Shown here: positions 47,351 to 56,033 of the stretch, one piece after another
How positions within the stretch are numbered: the first letter of the stretch is position 1
How the letters are laid out: each line of letters begins with the position of its first letter
DNA from: JAXMCK01 sp046349395
Lineage (GTDB): Bacteria > Pseudomonadota > Alphaproteobacteria > Geminicoccales > Geminicoccaceae
Direction of reading: 5' to 3'
Assembly (NCBI GenBank): GCA_046349395.1
Contig: JAXMCK010000007.1
Location: 310,001 to 374,000 of the forward strand
Length of the DNA stretch: 64,000 bases
Notes under the pieces: generated by a model
Databases searched by the model: none
Seen by the model: the letters and a program-made list of their open reading frames with translations, nothing else
What the model was told of the DNA's origin: nothing
Translations under genes and position numbers: made by a program

Positions 47351-47958
47351 TAGCTCGGGCCGTGCCGCCAGAAATGGTAGATCAGCCCGAGCAGCCCGAT
47401 GGCCCAGAAGTTCAACAGGTTGACCAGCCACGGGCCGATGCAGGCGACATAGACCAGCGCCACCAGCGCCAGCACCATCAGGCAGAGATCGACCAGCGCC
47501 AGCACCATGGCGCGCCGCACCGGCACCATGACGAACGGCAGGATCAGGGACGCCGACGCACAGACGATGGCGACCACGATCAGCATGGCGAGGGGCCGCG
47601 ACAGCTGATCCAGCGGCATGCCGATCGCCGGCCCCAGTCCGGCCAGCACCGCCGGGAAGCGCTCGAACAGCAGGGCTTCCCGCGTCAGGCTCCAGGGGCC
47701 GTCCGGAGCCAGGATCTCCCGCGCGTTCATCACCTCGAGGATCGGGCTGTCCTCGATCGTCGCGATACCCAGCAGCAGGCCGGCCACGACCGCCAACCAC
47801 ATCGGCCAGGCGAGCCGCCGCGACTCGGACTCCACGCGCTCGTCGATCGCGCGCACGACGATCGTGGCGACCGCCAGCGGCGCCAGCACGAGGGCCGTCG
47901 ACAGCAAAGCGGAGCCGGTCGCAGCGACGATCGACTGGACGTACATGCGCCGAAGCAT
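47350..47958 (-). CDS. Multi-pass membrane protein of unknown function
   Basis: About 202 residues with four or five hydrophobic segments: one at the N-terminus (SALLSTALVLAPLAVATIV), one around WLAVVAGLLLGIA, and three closely spaced at the C-terminus (LAMLIVVAIVCASASLIL, LALVDLCLMVLALVALVYV, FWAIGLLGLIYHFW). No family is recognised. A GTG five codons upstream (47973) would leave only 18 bases to the divergent gene, so the ATG at 47958 is preferred but not certain. Confidence 0.6.
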   Translation of the reverse strand: MLRRMYVQSIVAATGSALLSTALVLAPLAVATIVVRAIDERVESESRRLAWPMWLAVVAGLLLGIATIEDSPILEVMNAREILAPDGPWSLTREALLFERFPAVLAGLGPAIGMPLDQLSRPLAMLIVVAIVCASASLILPFVMVPVRRAMVLALVDLCLMVLALVALVYVACIGPWLVNLLNFWAIGLLGLIYHFWRHGPS

Positions 47959-47991
47959 GCCGAGAGGCGGCACCCGTCCGCAAGATGGCGA

Positions 47992-49071
47992 TTGCCCGCC
48001 CTCGCGCTGCTGTCATGTCTCGCCGCCCAATCGGCACCTCCGGGATGGGCCGCGGAGCCGGCTCCGGCCGCACCCTCCACATCGATACCCTGGTCCGGTG
48101 CCGACGGGACGGCGTTCCTCGTGGCTGTTCCCGAACGAGCGCTGGTCGGTTTCGCCGCAGACCGCTCGGCAGCACTCGCGAGAGAGCGCGACCGCCTCAG
48201 CCGGATCGGCGCGGACATGCTCGGCACCCAGTCGGGATCGCTCCTCGGGGCCCTGGTCCCCCGCGTCGATCTCTACGCCGACTGGGTCTATAGCTGGGTC
48301 GAGAGCTACGTCGCCGCGTTCCAGATCGTCGTCGCCGGAACGCGGAGCTGGATCGGCGACGCCGCCCAGGGTCCTCGTGCCGCCTACCGGACCGCGATGC
48401 AGGACCTCGCTCGGCAGCGCTTCGACTCCATGGTCGTCACGCCGACCGAGCCCGGGGCGAAACTGGCCGACGCCGTGACGCGCATGCAGTCGGTGGTGAC
48501 CGACATGTGGGCCGACATTGTCGCCGCCGATCGCGAGCGCTGGAACGCGTTCGTCGCCCGTCAGGTGACCGCCGGCGCGGCTGTCGAGAGGATGGCGAAT
48601 CCGGTCCAGGCCGAGCTGTGCGCCGCACCACCGCCCGTCGTAGCCGGTCTCGCGACCGACCCCGGTCCAGCTGTCACGGCCAAAATGGCGATCCCGACCG
48701 ACCTCTACTTCTGGCGGGTCGCCCGCCCCTTCGCGACGCGTGCCACGGCACTCACCATGCGGGTGGCGTTCGGCGGGCTCTGGCTGACCGGCGGCGGTAT
48801 CGGTGCGGGTGCTGCCACCGGCTCGTCCGCTTTGTCCTTCGGGCTGGCGACGGCGGCGGTCTGGTCGATCGACTACGCGCTCAATGTCGCCGACGCGATC
48901 CTGCATCGGGCCACGTTCGAGCGGGAGTTGATCGGCGCCATGGCTTTGGCGGTGGCCGCCGAGACAGCGTCGCTCCAGGGGCGCGTCGATGCCAGGCTGC
49001 AGGACGCCTTCACGCGGCTGGAGCACTGCCCGCCCGTAGGACCGCAGACGGCAGGCCTCGTATCGCAGTAG
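47992..49071 (+). CDS. Exported helical protein with C-terminal membrane hairpin, unknown
   Basis: This 359-residue protein has a short hydrophobic N-terminus ending near GWAAEP that looks like a signal peptide if translation starts at TTG 47992, the best in-frame start. The middle (about 60-215) is helical and charged. Two adjacent hydrophobic segments lie near 255-300 (FGGLWLTGGGIGAGAATG and ALSFGLATAAVWSIDYAL). There is no recognised domain. It converges on the next minus-strand gene with an 11-base gap. Confidence 0.6.
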   Translation: MPALALLSCLAAQSAPPGWAAEPAPAAPSTSIPWSGADGTAFLVAVPERALVGFAADRSAALARERDRLSRIGADMLGTQSGSLLGALVPRVDLYADWVYSWVESYVAAFQIVVAGTRSWIGDAAQGPRAAYRTAMQDLARQRFDSMVVTPTEPGAKLADAVTRMQSVVTDMWADIVAADRERWNAFVARQVTAGAAVERMANPVQAELCAAPPPVVAGLATDPGPAVTAKMAIPTDLYFWRVARPFATRATALTMRVAFGGLWLTGGGIGAGAATGSSALSFGLATAAVWSIDYALNVADAILHRATFERELIGAMALAVAAETASLQGRVDARLQDAFTRLEHCPPVGPQTAGLVSQ

Positions 49072-49081
49072 ACCTCGAACC

Positions 49082-49504
49082 TCAGGTCAGCGTGGTGCGG
49101 GTGTGCAGCACCCCCGTCAGCCTTGCCGTCAGTAGCGAGTAGCACATGCCGGCCGTCATGGTGACGGCGACCGTCAGCATCACGGTGAGCTTGAAGGTCG
49201 TTGCGTTCCCGAGGTCGATGATGTCGGACTGGTGCAGCATCCAGGCGGTGGCGGCACAGATCGCCACCACGAGTGCGGACCCGCCGAAGCCCACGACGTC
49301 CCAGGTCTCCCACAGCAGGACCAGATAGATGCCGAGCAGGAGAAGCCCCAGCAGGATGCGCGGCAGCCAGGGCCCCGAGGTCAGCGCCCAGTGGTAGTAG
49401 GAGCGGCCGCTCGGATTGTAGGTCGCAAAGACGACGAACAGGCTGAGAAAGGCGCGCGACACCACGCCCGAGACGCCGAAGGTGCCGTTGCTCTTGATCC
49501 TCAT
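49082..49504 (-). CDS. Small four-TM membrane protein
   Basis: This 140-residue inner-membrane protein has an N-terminal RAFLSLFVVFATYNPSGRSYYHW block and four hydrophobic spans (16-28, 48-64, 75-90 and 105-125 approximately). The ATYNPSG-SYYHW segment looks like a conserved family mark and may match an uncharacterised DUF family, which I cannot confirm. It is the last gene of a four-gene minus-strand run beginning at 51907. Confidence 0.65.
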   Translation of the reverse strand: MRIKSNGTFGVSGVVSRAFLSLFVVFATYNPSGRSYYHWALTSGPWLPRILLGLLLLGIYLVLLWETWDVVGFGGSALVVAICAATAWMLHQSDIIDLGNATTFKLTVMLTVAVTMTAGMCYSLLTARLTGVLHTRTTLT

Positions 49505-49530
49505 GGACCTGTCTCGCCCACCTCAGAACG

Positions 49531-50157
49531 TCAGGGTTGCGCCGGCTCGCCGACACCACCGCGCGCCGACTCAAGGATCCGCCGCTCGCTTTCCGTCAAG
49601 GGACGGCCTGCGGCGCTCACGTGGAAGCGGATATCCGGCCACCAGCCGCGCTCGATGTCGATCGCGGTGATCCTGAAGTCCGTGTGCGGCGCCATGTCGA
49701 GAATGGCGCCGATGATCCGTCGATGCCGCATCGCCGTGGGGCCCGAGAAGCGGTCATTATGCGCTGCCAGGGCCGCCCGCACGCGCTCCAGATCCGCGGC
49801 CGAAGGCATCCGCTCCTGCAGGTAGTGATAGGTACTGGCGCCCGGCAGCCAGCCCCCATCGACCTCGATGCCGACCACCCGATATCCCGCGAGGTCCATG
49901 AGCGACAGGAATGCCTGATCCTCTTCCGGCAAGCGGTCGGGGAGATTGTCGGAGGGCTCGGGCGGTTGCCACCAGCCGGTGGCACTGTCGAGCGCCCGAC
50001 CGGCCGCGTCCAGCAGGCCTGACCAGGCATGCCCCGCTTCGGCAGCCGTCGCCCGCGCGGTATCGCTCACGGTTGCGGTCGTCACTTCCGCCCGCGCCGA
50101 GGCGACGAGCACGGAGGCCAGGAGGGTGAGAGCGATCACGCCGACGGAGCGGCTCAT
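49531..50157 (-). CDS. Secreted protein with internal duplication, unknown
   Basis: This 208-residue protein has signal peptide 1-23 (ending ARA). A linker to about residue 75 is followed by two similar stretches: YRVVGIEVDGGWLPGAS...LERVR (about 92-128) and FRITAIDIERGWWPDIR...ERRIL (about 160-197). Each pairs a beta strand with a GW turn and a helix, which points to a duplicated small alpha/beta unit. Its ATG overlaps the stop of the upstream PstS-like gene. Function unknown. Confidence 0.7.
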   Translation of the reverse strand: MSRSVGVIALTLLASVLVASARAEVTTATVSDTARATAAEAGHAWSGLLDAAGRALDSATGWWQPPEPSDNLPDRLPEEDQAFLSLMDLAGYRVVGIEVDGGWLPGASTYHYLQERMPSAADLERVRAALAAHNDRFSGPTAMRHRRIIGAILDMAPHTDFRITAIDIERGWWPDIRFHVSAAGRPLTESERRILESARGGVGEPAQP

Positions 50158-51071
50158 CGATAGGCTCCAAGTGAGGCCAGCTTGGCCCGGAGTGCGACCC
50201 GGTCCGGCGCCGGAAGCGGCACCATGCCGTCCGCCGCCAGCGCACCTTCCGGTCCGAGGCTACGTTCGCCGGTCAGGGTTTGCGCCCCGTCCAGAACCAT
50301 CCTACGGTCCTCGCCTGCCCCCGGCACCAGCACCATGGTCACAGGCAAAGCAGCGCCATAGGCTCCCGACGCCACCGCACTGAAGGTCGGCACCACCCCA
50401 TCCAGCGCCAGGACCACGACATCGTCCGGCATGCGGTCGATCTCGGCGGCCGTCATGATCGCGACCGCAGCCTCGGGACCGCCCTTCAGCCAGTCCGCGA
50501 CGTCGTGGATGTCGGTCCGTCGTGCCACGGCTGCATCGTCGCGCACCGCCGTGCACGCCTGGTGTCGCACGGTCGGGTCGTAGATCGTCCTGAACCAGGG
50601 ATCCCGCAGGCACCCCGCCTCCAGAATCGTCGTCGAAAACAGCTTCTCCAGACCCGATCCTTCGCTGGGCAACAGGACACGGACAGGCAACGCCGGCAGG
50701 TCGGCGTCCACATCCTTCCACGTCGTCGGCGCGTCAGGTCCCCGCACCACGAGCGCACGGAACAGTTGGTCGCTGGTGAGGGAGCGAAGGCCGCTCTCGC
50801 CGCGGACGGCCAGATAGACAGCCTGCCGCCCGATCCTCATGCCCACGGCGGAGGGTGCGCAGGCGGCGATTTCCTCGCCCGTTGGCGTGCGCGGCAGCAG
50901 CGCAATGCCGCTGCCCGACTGACAGAGGGTCGGTAGTACATGCTCCGCGGCCGCAGACTGCCAGGGGCCGGCGACCGGCGGAGCGGCGAGTGAGGTGTCG
51001 GCGACGTAGACCGGTGACGCGATCGCCGGCGAGATCGCCAGCATCGACGCGACGGCGAGCCGCAGCATCAC
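50154..51071 (-). CDS. PstS-like periplasmic binding protein
   Basis: This 305-residue protein has a signal peptide (about 1-18, PAIAS) and the layout of phosphate-binding-protein-like domains: CQSGSGIALLPRTPTGEEI, IGRQAVYLAVRGESGLRSLTSDQLFRAL and RVLLPSEGSGLEKLFSTTIL. In real PstS the SGS..S phosphate loops are similar, but no pst transport genes are nearby. It may sense or sequester an anion, or be a structural repurposing. It is coupled by 4-base overlaps to genes on both sides. Confidence 0.75.
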   Translation of the reverse strand: MMLRLAVASMLAISPAIASPVYVADTSLAAPPVAGPWQSAAAEHVLPTLCQSGSGIALLPRTPTGEEIAACAPSAVGMRIGRQAVYLAVRGESGLRSLTSDQLFRALVVRGPDAPTTWKDVDADLPALPVRVLLPSEGSGLEKLFSTTILEAGCLRDPWFRTIYDPTVRHQACTAVRDDAAVARRTDIHDVADWLKGGPEAAVAIMTAAEIDRMPDDVVVLALDGVVPTFSAVASGAYGAALPVTMVLVPGAGEDRRMVLDGAQTLTGERSLGPEGALAADGMVPLPAPDRVALRAKLASLGAYR

Positions 51072-51907
51072 CCCGCCGCCATCTGCGCAAGGGCGCTGCC
51101 GAGGAGACGATCGACGCTAGCGTCCACGGCGAGACGCGTCTTCGCGGCGGCGAGCCACCCGGACACGATCGCCCGCGTCGGCGGGTCGAGTTGCTCCAGC
51201 GCGGAAACGGCTCCGTCGAGGCGGCCGCGATCGAGATCCGTCCGGGCGGCGGCAAGGATCTCGCGCCTCGGGTCGGCCGGCGCCGGCTCGGCCAGATGCA
51301 CGGCCGCCAGCACGCTGTTCACGAGTTGACGACCCTGGGCTCCCGACCGGACCCCCTCGATCTGCGTCTGCAGCAGCGGCAGCAACCGCTCCAGTTCCAG
51401 CTCCAGGTCGGCGACGCTGGGCACCCCGGCTGCAGCTTGGGCGCTGAGCGTCGCCAGATCGTTCGCCGTTGCCTCGTCGGTTGGAATGAACCGTCGCGCG
51501 AGTGCGAGGTCCGTGGCGAAGGGATCGCTTGACCGTGCCCGCGCCTGCAGGCCGAGAAGCGCGACGCTGGCGGCCAGTGCACGAAGCTCGGCGATGTCGC
51601 CGGCCGGCGTCCCCTGCGTCAGCTTGTCCACCCGCTCTTCGAGCAGTGCGAGGCGCAGGGCCGTCCGGTCCGTCTCGCCCTTGAGCGACTCGACCTTCTT
51701 CGCGACCGGATCGCCTAGAGGCGGCTCGGGTAGCCGTAGCTCGCCGCCCAATCCCGCCGGCACCAGGGTCGGCTCCGCGGGTGGGGAAGCCACGTTAGGG
51801 CCATGCTGCTGTACCGGCGACAGGGCGCCGAGCGCGGCTAGCGAGACGAACAAGCCGAGACCGGCGAGCGGACCCCGCCGCAACCCCGTGCCGGCGGGGC
51901 GCGGCAC
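51068..51907 (-). CDS. Mitofilin-like inner-membrane anchored coiled-coil protein
   Basis: This 279-residue protein starts at GTG, with one N-terminal membrane span (about 14-30), a Pro-rich linker, a coiled coil at 66-100 (VAKKVESLKGETDRTALRLALLEERVDKL) and a helical C-terminal domain with LDRGRLDGAVSALEQLDPPTRAIVSGWLAAAKTRLAVD. That order resembles the mitofilin/COG4223 proteins of alphaproteobacteria, which shape the inner membrane. It is not in the usual hem-gene neighbourhood, so it may be a divergent member. It is the first gene of the run to 49082. Confidence 0.6.
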   Translation of the reverse strand: MPRPAGTGLRRGPLAGLGLFVSLAALGALSPVQQHGPNVASPPAEPTLVPAGLGGELRLPEPPLGDPVAKKVESLKGETDRTALRLALLEERVDKLTQGTPAGDIAELRALAASVALLGLQARARSSDPFATDLALARRFIPTDEATANDLATLSAQAAAGVPSVADLELELERLLPLLQTQIEGVRSGAQGRQLVNSVLAAVHLAEPAPADPRREILAAARTDLDRGRLDGAVSALEQLDPPTRAIVSGWLAAAKTRLAVDASVDRLLGSALAQMAAG

Positions 51908-52072
51908 GACATCGACCGTATCCAGGGACCGAATCCTGCAACTGTTCTAGACGTGCGGTTGAGTTACCATGGAATAGTGCGTGGCGCCACTCGGGGCGAC
52001 CCGGTAAAGTCGGGATTGCCGGTCGCGTCGGGGTTGCAACACCCGAATGCGCCGGACCGCAAAGGGTATCGG

Positions 52073-53230
52073 ATGGGGACGACGGTCGCGGCGGAGGCGC
52101 TGGGTGGGCTACGGCTCGGTGCCGTGGCGGCCTTGCTGGCCGCCCTGCCGCTCGGGCCGGCCGCGGCGCTGGCGACCGGCGAGGTCCGCACGCGCGACGT
52201 CACCCTGGCCGGCAAGACCGTGCCGCTGCCCGACGGCGACTGGATCGTCGCCGGCCTGAGCAGCCAGAACCTCGATCTCGAAGGTGTCGGCGCCTTCGGC
52301 GCGATCGAGAATGCGATCCTGTTCCACCGCGAGGGCGACCGCGTCACCGCCGTCGCCGAGATCAACACCAACGCCGTCCCCGTCGACGACGGCTGGGGTA
52401 TCGCCTCGTCCTGCGTGCCGGGCGAGCAGTACCTTCTCGTCAACCGCTACCGCACCCGCTGGGACGACTCCTGCGTCTTCGTCGCCCCGACCTTCGCGCC
52501 AGCCGGCAACACGGGTCCGAAGGCCTGGGGCGAGGCGCAGCGCGCCGCCGCTCTCTCGGGCTGGTCCATGCCCGAGTTGTGGGTCACGGCGGGCTTTCGC
52601 GTCAGCGACCGCCAGGACGTTGTCGACGTCCGCTACCACTTCGCCCCCGAAGCACTCGGCTACACGGCCTCCAAATCCGGCATCGAGCGCACCTCGTGGC
52701 GCGCCGAGGCCCTCGGCCCGTCCTCGGCCAGGAAGGAAGCGGCCCAGGTGCTCATGGCCTGGGCCGTCGGCATGGACGACAGGATCGAGAACGGCCTGCG
52801 CGGCCTGCCCATGGCCCGGCTGCGCATGCCCCTTCGCGCGGCTTTGTTCCCCGGCACGCCGCAGCTCGACGCCAAGCTGGCCTCGCTCGAAGACCTCTAC
52901 GCACAGGGCCGTTTGAGCGGCGCCGACCTCATCGCCCAGGAGCGTGCCGCCACCGTCGAGACCGCGCCACCGGCCCCGGTCGAGGACCCGCTGCAGCGCT
53001 CGATCGAGAAGAGCCTCTCCTACCGTCTCGTCGGCTCCGCGATCGACTACGCGTCGAGCCTCTTCACCACCGTCACCGCCCCGGCAGCCGGTTTCCTCGC
53101 CTCCGCCGGTGCCGTCGCCACCTCCGGCATCTTCGTCCTCAACGACCGCCTGTGGGACCGCGCCGCCAGCCCGCCGCCGACGAGCCCGCCGCCCGTGATC
53201 GACTTCGTCCATCTTGGGATGCCCGCCTGA
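52073..53230 (+). CDS. Secreted PLPxGxW-family protein, paralogue C
   Basis: This 385-residue family copy has signal peptide about 1-35 and the core LAGKTVPLPDGDWIVAG (45-61), FGAIENAILF, DGWGIASSC (C114), CVFV (C134) and RVSDRQDVVDVRYHFAP. The SHOCT-like segment is degenerate (LEDLYAQGRLSGADL, 272-286). A hydrophobic stretch (TVTAPAAGFLASAGAVATSG) near 335-360 may be a membrane anchor. AAAGGG lies 7 bases before the ATG at 52073. Paralogue D starts within its stop codon. Confidence 0.77.
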   Translation: MGTTVAAEALGGLRLGAVAALLAALPLGPAAALATGEVRTRDVTLAGKTVPLPDGDWIVAGLSSQNLDLEGVGAFGAIENAILFHREGDRVTAVAEINTNAVPVDDGWGIASSCVPGEQYLLVNRYRTRWDDSCVFVAPTFAPAGNTGPKAWGEAQRAAALSGWSMPELWVTAGFRVSDRQDVVDVRYHFAPEALGYTASKSGIERTSWRAEALGPSSARKEAAQVLMAWAVGMDDRIENGLRGLPMARLRMPLRAALFPGTPQLDAKLASLEDLYAQGRLSGADLIAQERAATVETAPPAPVEDPLQRSIEKSLSYRLVGSAIDYASSLFTTVTAPAAGFLASAGAVATSGIFVLNDRLWDRAASPPPTSPPPVIDFVHLGMPA

Positions 53231-54375
53231 TGCGCGGCTTCCCCGTCCTTGCGGCCCTCTGCGCCGCCCTCTGCTGCTGGTCGGCGAAGGCCGCCGAGCC
53301 CAAGGTCGGCACGCCCGTCGAGACCGTCGTCGAGATCGCCGGCAAGCAGGTCCCACTCCCCGCCGGCCAATGGGTCGTCGCCGGGATCGCCGACACCGAC
53401 CTCCCGAACGGCGATCCGGTCGGCGCCTACGGGGCCATCCGCAACCTCGTCCTGTTCCGCATCGGCAACGGCATCGTCGACACCGTCCTGGAGCTGAACG
53501 TCAACGAGCTTCCCGTCACCGCCGGCTGGGGCCTCGCCGGCGACTGCCTGCGCACCGATCTCGCTCTGGCCCTCGTCCGCTACCAGACCGGCTCCGACGC
53601 CTCCTGCCTCTTCGTCACCCACACCGTCGCCGCCGGCCCCGACCTGCCGGCCGCTTGGCGCCATGCCGCCGCCTTCGCCGCCGACGCCGATCTCGTCCTG
53701 CCGGTGATGTGGCTGACCTCGGGCCACCGCGTCGCCAACCGCCGCGACGTGATCGACGCCCGCTTCCACTTCGCCCCCGAGACGCGTGGCGTCCCGCCCG
53801 AGACCGCGACCCGCTGGGCCGACAGTGCCTGGCACGCCTCCCGCCTGACGCAGGATCCGAACCGTCTCGCGGCGGCCGCCGCCGTCGGCCGCTGGGCCCC
53901 CCTCTACCAGGGCTATCTCGAAGCGGGCCTCAAGGGTGTGATCGACCCCGCCCGCCTCGACCTGCCGATGCCCGGCACGGTGGAGCCCCAGGGTGTCGCC
54001 GGCCAGATGCGGGAGCGACTTGTGATCCTCGCCGGCCTGCGCCGGGCGGGTGTCCTGAGCGACGACCAGCTACAGCGCCAGCTGCAGAGCATCCGCGATC
54101 ACGGCCCCACCTCCGGGCCGCCGCCCGTCGATGGCGGTGCCGTCGCCCTGCAGAAGGCCGTCACCTACCGTTCAGCCATGGCGCTGGCCGGCTACGGCCT
54201 CGGTCTGCTGGGCTTCGCCGAGGCTGCGACGGTATGGCCGCTCGTGCTGCTTCGCGGCGGGATCGACACCGCTACCTTCTACCTTCACGAGATGGCCTGG
54301 GGAAAGTACGGGACCCCGGCGGGACGCGACTCCGCCCGCCCGATCGATTTCGTCTACCTCGGCAGCGACGGCTGA
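53230..54375 (+). CDS. Secreted PLPxGxW-family protein, paralogue D
   Basis: This 381-residue family copy is translationally coupled to paralogue C (TGATG overlap). Signal peptide 1-22 (KAA-EP). Core: IAGKQVPLPAGQWVVAG (36-52), YGAIRNLVLF, AGWGLAGDC (C106), CLFV (C126) and RVANRRDVIDARFHFAP. The SHOCT-like LRRAGVLSDDQL lies at 270-281. A C-terminal hydrophobic segment (MALAGYGLGLLGFAEAATVW) follows. The start is fixed by the overlap and the signal peptide. Confidence 0.77.
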   Translation: MRGFPVLAALCAALCCWSAKAAEPKVGTPVETVVEIAGKQVPLPAGQWVVAGIADTDLPNGDPVGAYGAIRNLVLFRIGNGIVDTVLELNVNELPVTAGWGLAGDCLRTDLALALVRYQTGSDASCLFVTHTVAAGPDLPAAWRHAAAFAADADLVLPVMWLTSGHRVANRRDVIDARFHFAPETRGVPPETATRWADSAWHASRLTQDPNRLAAAAAVGRWAPLYQGYLEAGLKGVIDPARLDLPMPGTVEPQGVAGQMRERLVILAGLRRAGVLSDDQLQRQLQSIRDHGPTSGPPPVDGGAVALQKAVTYRSAMALAGYGLGLLGFAEAATVWPLVLLRGGIDTATFYLHEMAWGKYGTPAGRDSARPIDFVYLGSDG

Positions 54376-54408
54376 GGGCTGGTGACCATGCTGCGGGAGA
54401 ACGCATAG

Positions 54409-55497
54409 ATGCTGGGCCTGGACACCCTGCTGGTGCCGCTCCTCACCGCACTCGCCGTCTTCGGGACGGTCGTCGTCCTCGACTCCCGGACGGTCTTCAT
54501 CCGCAGCATGGATGTGCCGCCGATGGTGAAGTATGCGGGCTACGATCCCTACGTCATCGAGGACAAGATCAGCAGCAAGATGATCGACATCGAGCAGCAG
54601 GCCTTCGCCCGCAAATCGACGCGCAAGCTTGAGCTCGAGGACGGCGACAGCTCGATCGACCTGATCGCCGAGTATTTCGATTTGACGCCGCTGGTGCGCG
54701 CCTTCCAGCAGAGCGGCGGCTTCATCGCCTACGTCGTCGAGGGCTACATCACCAAGGCCGACGACCAGAACCAGCTGAAGCTGCAGATCACCGCCCGCGA
54801 CGGCACCGAGACCGACGTCACGGTGGCAGCCCCCAAGGACAAGCTCGACGCGCTGATGGACGACGCCGCCTACGCGGTGCTGAAGGTGGTGGAGCCCGAG
54901 GTCGTCTGTGCCGCCAAGTTCCAGGCCGCCATCCGCACCAAGACCGCGCTCGACGAGGTCGAGGCCTGCATCCACGACTCGATGCCCGAGGCCGACGCCT
55001 CGAGCCGGATCTGGCTCACCAACCTCGCCGGTGTCGTCCGCTTCGTGCAGGGCGACCAGGACGGGGCGATGGAAGCGTTCAAGCGCGTCCTGAAGTGGAG
55101 CCCCAACTTCTCGCCGGCGCTGATCAATGTCGGCGTCCTCTTCGCCCTCAACGGCAACTATCAGGACGCCGTCCGCGCCTATGAGAGCATCTTCGCCGAC
55201 CTGAACGACGGCGTCTCGGACGGCACCTACGCTGCCGGCTACGTCGCCTGGGCGCAGGCCCTGGCCGCCCTCGGGCGGCGCGAGGAGGCGATCGCCACCT
55301 TGGAGCAGGCGATCAGGGCCGACCACACCTACGCCGAAAGCTACCGCGTGCTGGCCGATCTCACGGACGATCCGGCCCGTGCCCAAGCGCTGCGCGAGCG
55401 GGCCGACGCGATCGCCCGCGACTACGACCAGCTCTACACCGAAAATCTCGTCGGGCCCGTGCTCGAAGCCGGTCTCGCCCGCATCCATCCCGCCTGA
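54409..55497 (+). CDS. Membrane-anchored TPR protein
   Basis: This 362-residue protein has one N-terminal span (about 5-25), a folded region to about 190 with strand-rich RKLELEDGDSSIDLIAEYFD and GFIAYVVEGYITKADDQNQLKLQI, and TPR repeats from about 200 (RIWLTNLAGVVRFVQGDQDGAMEAF, ALINVGVLFALNGNYQDAVRAYES, EEAIATLEQAIRAD). It probably scaffolds other envelope proteins. It follows paralogue D by 33 bases and has GGGAG upstream. Confidence 0.75.
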   Translation: MLGLDTLLVPLLTALAVFGTVVVLDSRTVFIRSMDVPPMVKYAGYDPYVIEDKISSKMIDIEQQAFARKSTRKLELEDGDSSIDLIAEYFDLTPLVRAFQQSGGFIAYVVEGYITKADDQNQLKLQITARDGTETDVTVAAPKDKLDALMDDAAYAVLKVVEPEVVCAAKFQAAIRTKTALDEVEACIHDSMPEADASSRIWLTNLAGVVRFVQGDQDGAMEAFKRVLKWSPNFSPALINVGVLFALNGNYQDAVRAYESIFADLNDGVSDGTYAAGYVAWAQALAALGRREEAIATLEQAIRADHTYAESYRVLADLTDDPARAQALRERADAIARDYDQLYTENLVGPVLEAGLARIHPA

Positions 55498-55527
55498 GCG
55501 TCGATCGAGGTCATCAGAGAAGGTGCC

Positions 55528-55983
55528 ATGAGCAAGAAAGGCAACAAGGAGGCCGACGCCCCCGGCGCCGGTCCGGACGCCGCCGCCCGCTTCGCCGATC
55601 TGGTCGAGGTCCGCGTCCGCAACCGCGATTTCCTCAGCCTCGACGACGAGACGGCTCTCCTGGAAGAGGGGGTGAAGACCTATGGCCTGCCCCTGGCCCA
55701 GGCCCGCGGCATCATACTCGACGTCGCCGAGAACAACGACACCGCCCTCGCCCGCGAGATCGAGAAGGGTGTCGAGCAGTGGGTCAAGACCGCCGCTGGC
55801 CGGAACAAGAAGCTCGGCCGCAAGCAGTTCAACGAGATGGTCACCGCCTACGAGAACGGCTCCAGCCACGAGCTGTCGGCCGCCGACTGCCAGAAGCGCG
55901 TGAAGACGCTGATGGAGCGCAACGACGTCCAGCCCAAGCGCGCCGGCCTCACCATGAGCAAGCGCTGGTACAACAAGATCTGA
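55528..55983 (+). CDS. Small soluble helical protein of unknown function
   Basis: This 151-residue protein has no signal peptide and is predicted almost entirely helical. Its middle (LSLDDETALLEEGVKTYGLPLAQARGIILDVAENND) and its C-terminal half, with a basic end (GLTMSKRWYNKI), look conserved-domain-like, but I cannot name the family. It is the last gene of the run 52073-55983, so a cytosolic partner of the envelope proteins is possible. Confidence 0.65.
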   Translation: MSKKGNKEADAPGAGPDAAARFADLVEVRVRNRDFLSLDDETALLEEGVKTYGLPLAQARGIILDVAENNDTALAREIEKGVEQWVKTAAGRNKKLGRKQFNEMVTAYENGSSHELSAADCQKRVKTLMERNDVQPKRAGLTMSKRWYNKI

Positions 55984-55989
55984 GCTCCG

Positions 55990-56018
55990 GGCCGGACGGC
56001 GCGGTCCGTCGTCCGGCC
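55990..56018. terminator. 9-bp hairpin between convergent genes
   Basis: GGCCGGACG (55990-55998) and CGTCCGGCC (56010-56018) form a perfect stem with an 11-base loop between two gene ends. It is a probable bidirectional terminator. Confidence 0.6.
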
Positions 56019-56033
56019 GTCACCCCGCCAACC

